The position numbers and the translations under genes are program-made. From the NCBI GenBank assembly GCA_016717705.1, contig JADKFD010000040.1:1-44173 (forward strand): a stretch of 44,173 nt of DNA, in the 5' to 3' direction. Numbering within the stretch: the stretch's first letter is position 1; every line of letters starts with the position of its first letter. Origin of the DNA: Rhodanobacteraceae bacterium (GTDB lineage Bacteria; Pseudomonadota; Gammaproteobacteria; Xanthomonadales; SZUA-5). The notes under the pieces were generated by a model that saw only the letters and a list, made by a program, of their open reading frames with translations, made no database searches and was not told the DNA's origin. Of this stretch, positions 39,249-44,173 are shown in pieces.

Positions 39249-40797
39249 ATGTCCGCCGACTGCCCTGCAACCCCCGTCCGCTTCGATGGCTCACCGCTCA
39301 CCATCGAGGACGTCGTCGCGCTCGCGCGCCGTCAGCGTCCCGCGGTGCTCGCCGAGGACGCGCCGTTCCGCCAGCGCATTCAGGCCGGCGCCGATTTTCT
39401 TGATCGCGTGCTCGCCGAGGATGGCGTGATCTATGGCGTCACTACCGGCTATGGCGACTCCTGCACCGTCAGCATCCCGACCGGACTGGCGCTGGAACTG
39501 CCCGAGCGCCTGTACACCTATCACGGCTGCGGTGCCGGCGCATTGCTGACCCGCGAACAGACCCGCGCCGTGCTGGCAACGCGGCTGGCCTCGCTGGCGC
39601 TCGGTTACTCCGGCGTCAGCTACCGTTTGCTGCAACAACTGGCGGGATTGCTGCGCCTCGATCTGTTGCCGCGCATCCCGTCCGAGGGCTCGGTCGGCGC
39701 GAGCGGCGACCTGACGCCGCTGAGCTACGTTGCCGCCGTGCTCTGTGGCGAGCGCGAGGTGTGGAACGGCAAGGAGGGCCAGCCGGCCGGACCGGCGCTG
39801 CGCGCCGCCGGCCTGCAGCCGCTGAAGCTGCGGCCGAAGGAAGGCCTGGCGGTGATGAACGGCACCGCGGTGATGACCGCGCTGGCCTGTCTGGCCCATG
39901 CGCGCGCCGATTACCTGTCGCGCCTGGCCACGCGGATCACCGCGCTGGCGGTGGTCGCGCTCGACGGCAACCCGCATCACTTCGACGAGCGTCTGTTCGC
40001 GGTGAAACCGCATCCGGGCCAGATGCGCGTGGCCGCGCGGCTGCGCGGCGACCTCGCCGCCGACCGTCCGCCGCGCAACGAACAGCGACTGCAGGATCGC
40101 TATTCGCTGCGCTGCGCGGCGCACGTGGTCGGCGCCCTGGAAGACGCGTTGCCATGGCTGCGCAGTCTGATCGAGACCGAGCTCAACAGCGCCAACGACA
40201 ATCCGATCATCGATCCGGATGACCTGAAGGTGCTGCACGGCGGCCATTTCTATGGCGGCCACGTCGCCATGGCGATGGACACGCTGAAATGCCAGGTGGC
40301 CAATCTCGCCGACCTGCTCGACCGCCAGATGGCGCTGCTGGTCGATGCCCGCTACAGCCATGGCTTGCCGGCCAATCTGTCCGGCGCCAGCGGCGCTCGA
40401 CGGGTGATCAACCATGGACTGAAGGCCTTGCAGATCAGCGCCTCGGCGTGGACCGCCGAAGCGCTCAAACTGACCATGCCGGCCTCGGTGTTTCAGCCGC
40501 TCCACCGAATGCCACAATCAGGACAAAGTCAGCATGGGCACGATTGCCGCGCGCGACTGCCTGCGCGTGCTGCAGCTGACCGAGCAGGTTGCCGCCGCGC
40601 TGCTGATCACGGTGCGCCAGGGCATCGAACTGCGCCTGAAGCTGACACCGGGCAGCACCCTGTCGACGTCCCTGGCGGCGATGCAGCGGGACCTGGCCGA
40701 GCGCATCGAATTCATCGACGAGGACCGCGCGCTGGACGGCACGCTGGTCGAGCTGATCAGCGCCATAGATGCGCGCGCGTGGTCGCTGTATGAGTGA
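39249..40797 (+). CDS. MIO-type aromatic amino acid ammonia-lyase of the pigment cluster (one frameshift)
   Basis: About 516 residues after repair. Histidine/tyrosine/phenylalanine ammonia-lyase family: catalytic Tyr62 in Y-G-V-T-T-G-Y-G, the Ala151-Ser152-Gly153 triad in G-S-V-G-A-S-G-D-L-T-P-L-S-Y that forms the MIO cofactor, and N-S-A-N-D-N-P. The substrate-selectivity pair aligns by hand to Tyr91-His92 (L-Y-T-Y-H-G-C-G-A-G), unlike Ser-His of HAL or His-Leu of bacterial TAL. The frame breaks at 40491-40493, where TTT should probably be TT; the C-terminus then continues F-S-R-S-T-E-C-H-N-Q-D. It probably makes a cinnamate-type starter such as p-coumarate rather than degrading histidine: no hut genes are nearby. 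Overlaps the thioesterase gene by 8 nt. Confidence 0.88.
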
Positions 40798-41215
40798 CGC
40801 ACCCGCACACTGGCAAGCCGACACCTTGATCGACCCGCCGTTCTTCGACATCGACCCGATGGAGATCGTCTGGCACGGCAACTACGTGAAATACCTGGAA
40901 GTGGCGCGCTGCACGCTGCTCGACCAGATCGACTACAACTACTACCAGATGAAGGACTCCGGCTACGCCTGGCCGATCGTCGATCTGCACTTGCGCTATG
41001 TGCAACCGGTGCGCTTTCGCCAGCAGGTGCGGGTGAGCGCGAAGATCATCGAGTGGGAGCACCGCCTGAAGATCCACTACCGCGTCGTCGACGCCGCCTC
41101 GGGGCGCAAGCTGACCACCGGGCATACCGTGCAGGTTGCGGTGGACATCGGCAGCGGCGAGCTGCAGTTCGAGACGCCGGCGGTGCTGCGGCGGAAGTTG
41201 GGGTTGGCGCCGTGA
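40790..41215 (+). CDS. 4HBT-type hotdog thioesterase (ApeK-type)
   Basis: 141 residues. Hotdog fold with F-F-D-I-D-P-M-E-I-V-W-H-G-N-Y-V-K-Y-L-E; the D-x4-V-W-H-x-N-Y pattern carries the catalytic Asp of 4-hydroxybenzoyl-CoA-thioesterase-like enzymes. A second strand block L-R-Y-V-Q-P-V-R-F-R-Q-Q-V follows. ATG overlaps the lyase end. In the E. coli pathway a thioesterase at this position edits or releases stalled products. Confidence 0.88.
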   Translation: MSDAPAHWQADTLIDPPFFDIDPMEIVWHGNYVKYLEVARCTLLDQIDYNYYQMKDSGYAWPIVDLHLRYVQPVRFRQQVRVSAKIIEWEHRLKIHYRVVDAASGRKLTTGHTVQVAVDIGSGELQFETPAVLRRKLGLAP

Positions 41216-41240
41216 ATTTGGCGCGAGCTGCCGCACGTAG

Positions 41241-41271
41241 GTCACGTTGCCCGCATCGCGGGCTACGTGAC
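41241..41271. repeat. 31-bp GTCACGT palindrome, single copy
   Basis: GTCACGT + TGCCCGC + ATC + GCGGGCT + ACGTGAC. Same length, arms and unpaired eighth position as the other four copies. It lies between the thioesterase and LolA-like genes. Confidence 0.95.
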
Positions 41272-41290
41272 GACTTTCAAGTGCGGCCCG

Positions 41291-41925
41291 ATGGCGGCAT
41301 GTAGCCCGCTGCGCGAAGCCCCCAGACCTACCTTTTGCTGGCCGGCGATCCTGCTGCTCGTCTGCGTCAGACCTGCATCGCTGCGGATCTGCTTGAGAAC
41401 GTCGCCGCCCGTATCCACCGCACCCCCGTGCTGCGCGGCGATTTCACCCAGGAACGCACGCTGGCCGGCTTCTCCAAACCGCTGCGCTCCACCGGCACCT
41501 TCATCGCCGCACGCGGACGCGGCGTGCTGTGGACCACCACCGCGCCATTCCCGGGCGAACTGGTGATCACCGAATCGGCGATCCGTGAACGCGTCGACGG
41601 GGTCGACTCTGTGGTCGTCGATGCCAACCGCGAGCCGGCGCTGCGCCAGGTCAACCGCATCCTGCTGGCGCTGCTGCAGGGTGAACTGGCGACGCTGCGC
41701 GAGCAGTTCAGTGTCTCCGGAAGCGTCGATCCGCAAGGCTGGCAACTGAAGTTGACGCCGCAGGGGCAACTGGCCGAGCTCATCGGCAGCATCGAGGTCG
41801 GAGGCGGCAGCCAGGTCGAATCGGTGGCGATCCTCGAGCGCAACGGCGATCTCGGCCGTATCGAATTCACCGCACTGACCACGGGAGATTCCCTGTCGAC
41901 CGAGGAAGCCGCGCGCTTTGACTGA
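41291..41925 (+). CDS. LolA-like outer-membrane lipoprotein carrier family protein (one frameshift)
   Basis: The mature part is clear: A-A-D-L-L-E-N-V-A-A-R-I, then L-R-G-D-F-T-Q-E-R-T-L-A-G-F (the LolA F-x-Q-x-R core), G-V-L-W-T-T-T-A-P-F-P-G and a beta-rich body of about 180 residues. The signal peptide is in another frame upstream (F-C-W-P-A-I-L-L-L-V-C-V-R-P-A-S). One missing base near 41379 would join it to A-A-D to give an A-S-A cleavage site, so I place the start at ATG 41291. Without repair, the open frame starts at TTG 41335. The ApeL-type periplasmic carrier is thought to help move the lipid-linked polyene to the outer membrane. It overlaps the exporter gene by 8 nt. Confidence 0.8.
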
Positions 41926-44173
41926 GGCAAGCTCACCGCTACGCCGCAACGGGCTGGCGTGGGGCTGGGCGCTGCTGGTGCTGACGTGCGCGTTGCACCT
42001 GATCGCCGTGTGGACGCGCGACGAGTTGCCGCTGGACACCGACGTGATGGCATTGTTGCCGCAGGACACGCGCAATCCCGCGGCCGAACGCGCATTGGCC
42101 CGGCTCAGCGAGGGCGCCGCACAACGCGTGGTGGTGGTGCTCGCGGCATCCGACTTTGCCGCTGCGGCGGGTGCCGCCAAACGTGTCGATGCCGAGCTCT
42201 CGGCGCCCGGGAGCCCATTGACCGCCGTGGTCGGTGGCGCCGGTGCCAACGATTTGATCGACTTTTACGCTCCCTGGCGCGACCGCCTGCTGGCGCCGAG
42301 CGACCGCGAACGGCTGGCACGCAGACCCCGGAACAGGTCGCCCGGGCCGCGTTGCAGAGCCTGTTTCGGCCCGGCCGGGCCACGCGCGCGCTCGGCCCGT
42401 TGGACGATCCGCTGGGCAGCTACTCGGCGTGGCTCGCCGAACGCTTCGCAGCGACGCAACTGCGCCCGCGCGAGGGCAGGTTGTGGCAGCAGGTCGATGG
42501 GCTGAACCTGATCGTGCTGGCCTATGAGATGCGCGCTGGCGCCCTCAGTGTGAGCGCGCTGGAGCAACTGCAGCCGCGCCTCGATGCAGCGCGCGCCGCA
42601 GCCAGTCGCAAGCGGTCGAAATGCTGACCGCTGGTGTGCCGGTGCATGCAGCCGCCGCGGCGCTGCAGGCACAGCGCGAAATGAGCGTGATCGGTGTCGG
42701 CGCCGGGCTCGGCATCGGCTTGCTGATGCTGCTGTGCTTTCGCCGACTGCGGCCGATGCTGCTGGTGCTGGGGTCGGTCGGTGTCGGACTGGTCGTTGCC
42801 TTGTCGACCTGCCTGTTGGTGTTCGATCGGGTACATCTGCTGACGCTGGTGTTCGGCGCCAGCCTGGTCGGCGTTGCCGAGGACTATGCGATCCACTGGC
42901 TGAGTGCCCGTGCGCTGGCACCGGCGGGCGAACGCGAGTCCACGACGCGAGCGCTCACCCCCGGCCTGTGGCTGGCTTTTGCGACATCCGCGCTCGGCTA
43001 TCTCGCACTCGCACTGGCGCCCTTTCCTGGCCTGAAGCAGATGGCGCTGTTCTCGATCGTGGGCCTCGTCGGCGCCCTGATCTCGGTGCTGCTGTGGCTG
43101 CCGCGACTGGTCGGTCGCGAACCCGTGGCCACTGCGCTCAGCGGCAAGCTCGCCCGTTCCTGGCGGTATTGGCCACGCCTGCGGGCAACGCCACTATCGG
43201 TCGTGCTGTGCGCCGCGCTGCTCGCCGTGGCCGTTTGCGGCGCAGCGCGCCTCAACAGCAGCGACGAATTGCGTGCGCTGCAGTCGTCGCCAAGATCGCT
43301 GGTCGAGCAACAGCAGCAGATCGGCCATTGGCTGGCCGAACCGAGTCCGGTGCAATTTTACCTCGTGAGCGGTGCCGACCACGGCGAACTGCTGGCACGC
43401 GAAGAGGCCCTGGTGCAGCGACTGGATCTGCTGGTGGACGAGCACTTCATCGGCGGCCACCGGGCGCTGTCGGACTGGGTGCCATCGCCCGCGCGGCAAA
43501 TGGCCGATCGCGCGATGGCAGCGCCAGCGCGCGTGGCGGCCAGCAGCGCCATCGTCCGCGAACTGGGCGCCGCGCAAGTCAACGCTCGCCCGTTCGAGGA
43601 ACCGCCACTGACCCTGGACCGTTGGTTGGCGAGCCCGCATTCGCTGCCTCTGCGCCCGCTGTATCTGGGCCAGATCGACGGCGAGTACCAGAGCGTAGTG
43701 CAAGTCCATGGGCTGACCGCAGCAGCGCAACTGCCGCGATTGCAGGCACAGGCCGACGGTCTGGCCGGCGTGCAGTGGGTCGACCGCATCAGCGACTATT
43801 CCCGTCTGCTGCGCGGCTACCGGATCGCAATGCTGCAAGTGCTGGCCGCCAGCGTCGCACTGATTGCCGTGCTGCTCGGTTGGCGCTATCGCGGCCAGGC
43901 CTGGCGCGTGCTGCTGCCGACCTTGGCCGCGATGCTGGCGGTGCTGGCCTGGCTCGGCTGGCGCGGCGAGCCGCTGCAATTGTTCCACGTGCTTGGCCTG
44001 ATCGTGCTGCTCGGCATGGCCGACGACTACGGCATCTTCCTGCTCGAAGCCGAGGTGAGCGAACACGCCTGGCTCGGCATCGTGCTCGGCGCCGTCAACA
44101 CCCTGCTCGCCTTCGGCCTGCTGGCGTTTTCCGGCACCCCGGCGCTGGCCGCATTCGGATTGACCTTGCTGAT
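41918..44173 (+). CDS. MMPL/RND-type exporter of the pigment cluster (partial, two frameshifts)
   Basis: At least 750 residues, open at the right edge. Layout: helix 1 (about residues 15-35), a periplasmic loop starting L-P-L-D-T-D-V-M-A-L-L-P-Q-D, then a helix bundle with G-V-A-E-D-Y-A-I-H-W (RND/MMPL Asp motif). A second periplasmic loop and a second bundle with L-L-G-M-A-D-D-Y-G-I-F-L-L-E-A repeat the motif, giving about 12 helices. This COG4258-type exporter is a constant member of aryl-polyene loci. The frame breaks near 42317 and 42603, each compatible with one lost base; the text resumes T-P-E-Q-V-A-R-A-A-L and Q-A-V-E-M-L-T-A-G-V. Confidence 0.85.

Noticed and set aside
39249..40797. 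Histidine utilisation (hutH)
   Set aside because: No hutU, hutI, hutG or hutC nearby; overlaps with pigment genes and the selectivity residues differ from HAL.

Overview
The window is high-GC DNA (I judge mid-60s %, not computed) with gammaproteobacterial gene content. It carries TamA/TamB, a DegP-type protease behind a sigma-E-like promoter, and YqjD/YqjE/YqjK proteins. It also has PhaZ, an AidB-like flavoprotein, a secreted S8 protease, PPK2 and an aryl-polyene (xanthomonadin-type) pigment locus. Together with abundant REP-type palindromes (GTAGGAGCGCGCTTGCGCGCGA-like), this points to the Lysobacterales (Xanthomonadales), probably not the genus Xanthomonas itself. No rRNA, tRNA, IS element, prophage or CRISPR array was found.

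Layout. 1-4.0 kb: tamB (cut by the window edge) and tamA on the minus strand. 4.3-5.8 kb: degP/htrA, divergent from tamA. 6.0-14.9 kb: an island of small membrane, lipo- and envelope-stress proteins (DUF883/YqjD, YqjE, YqjK, DUF1328, DUF3096, DUF3309, a BON-domain protein, several unnamed) with an AI-2E-type permease and two Crp/Fnr regulators. Several promoters here share a GCACCGAC/GTACCGAC motif. 15.3-20.4 kb: PHA depolymerase, an ATP/ADP-antiporter-like permease, an AidB-like acyl-CoA dehydrogenase and a single-domain asparaginase-like protein. 20.7-26.7 kb: secreted subtilase, an unknown membrane protein, and a large REC-REC-GGDEF-EAL protein whose catalytic motifs are eroded. 26.8-31.3 kb: DUF2069, WrbA, YihY/BrkB, a TlpA-like thioredoxin, acylphosphatase, PPK2.

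31.5-44.2 kb is an aryl-polyene type cluster. It holds a methyltransferase, a ketosynthase-like chain length factor, a PlsC-type acyltransferase, two ACPs, a COG4648 membrane protein and an aryl/acyl-ACP ligase fused to a hotdog dehydratase. These are followed by a GT2 glycosyltransferase, an LpxL-type acyltransferase, a MIO-type aromatic amino acid ammonia-lyase, a hotdog thioesterase, a LolA-like carrier and an MMPL exporter. The remaining ketosynthases, ketoreductase and second dehydratase should lie just beyond the right edge. The expected product is an aryl polyene carried on a glycolipid and exported to the outer membrane.

Two things are less ordinary than the genes. (1) Mosaic interspersed elements occur in at least seven copies: conserved left and right ends surround interchangeable hairpin cores (a GTGGGAGCGG REP core, paired 31-bp GTCACGT palindromes, or a third core). 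One copy supplies the C-terminus of a YihY protein. (2) Unrelated, mostly G-rich heptanucleotide tandem repeats (GGGAATC, GTGAGTA, GGGGCTG, GGGTCCC and a GGTGTTG-like run) sit at or near the 3' ends of genes.

Sequence quality matters: about ten one-base frameshifts break tamB and five pigment genes. Those I could place precisely lie at short homopolymers, which looks more like consensus error than pseudogenisation.
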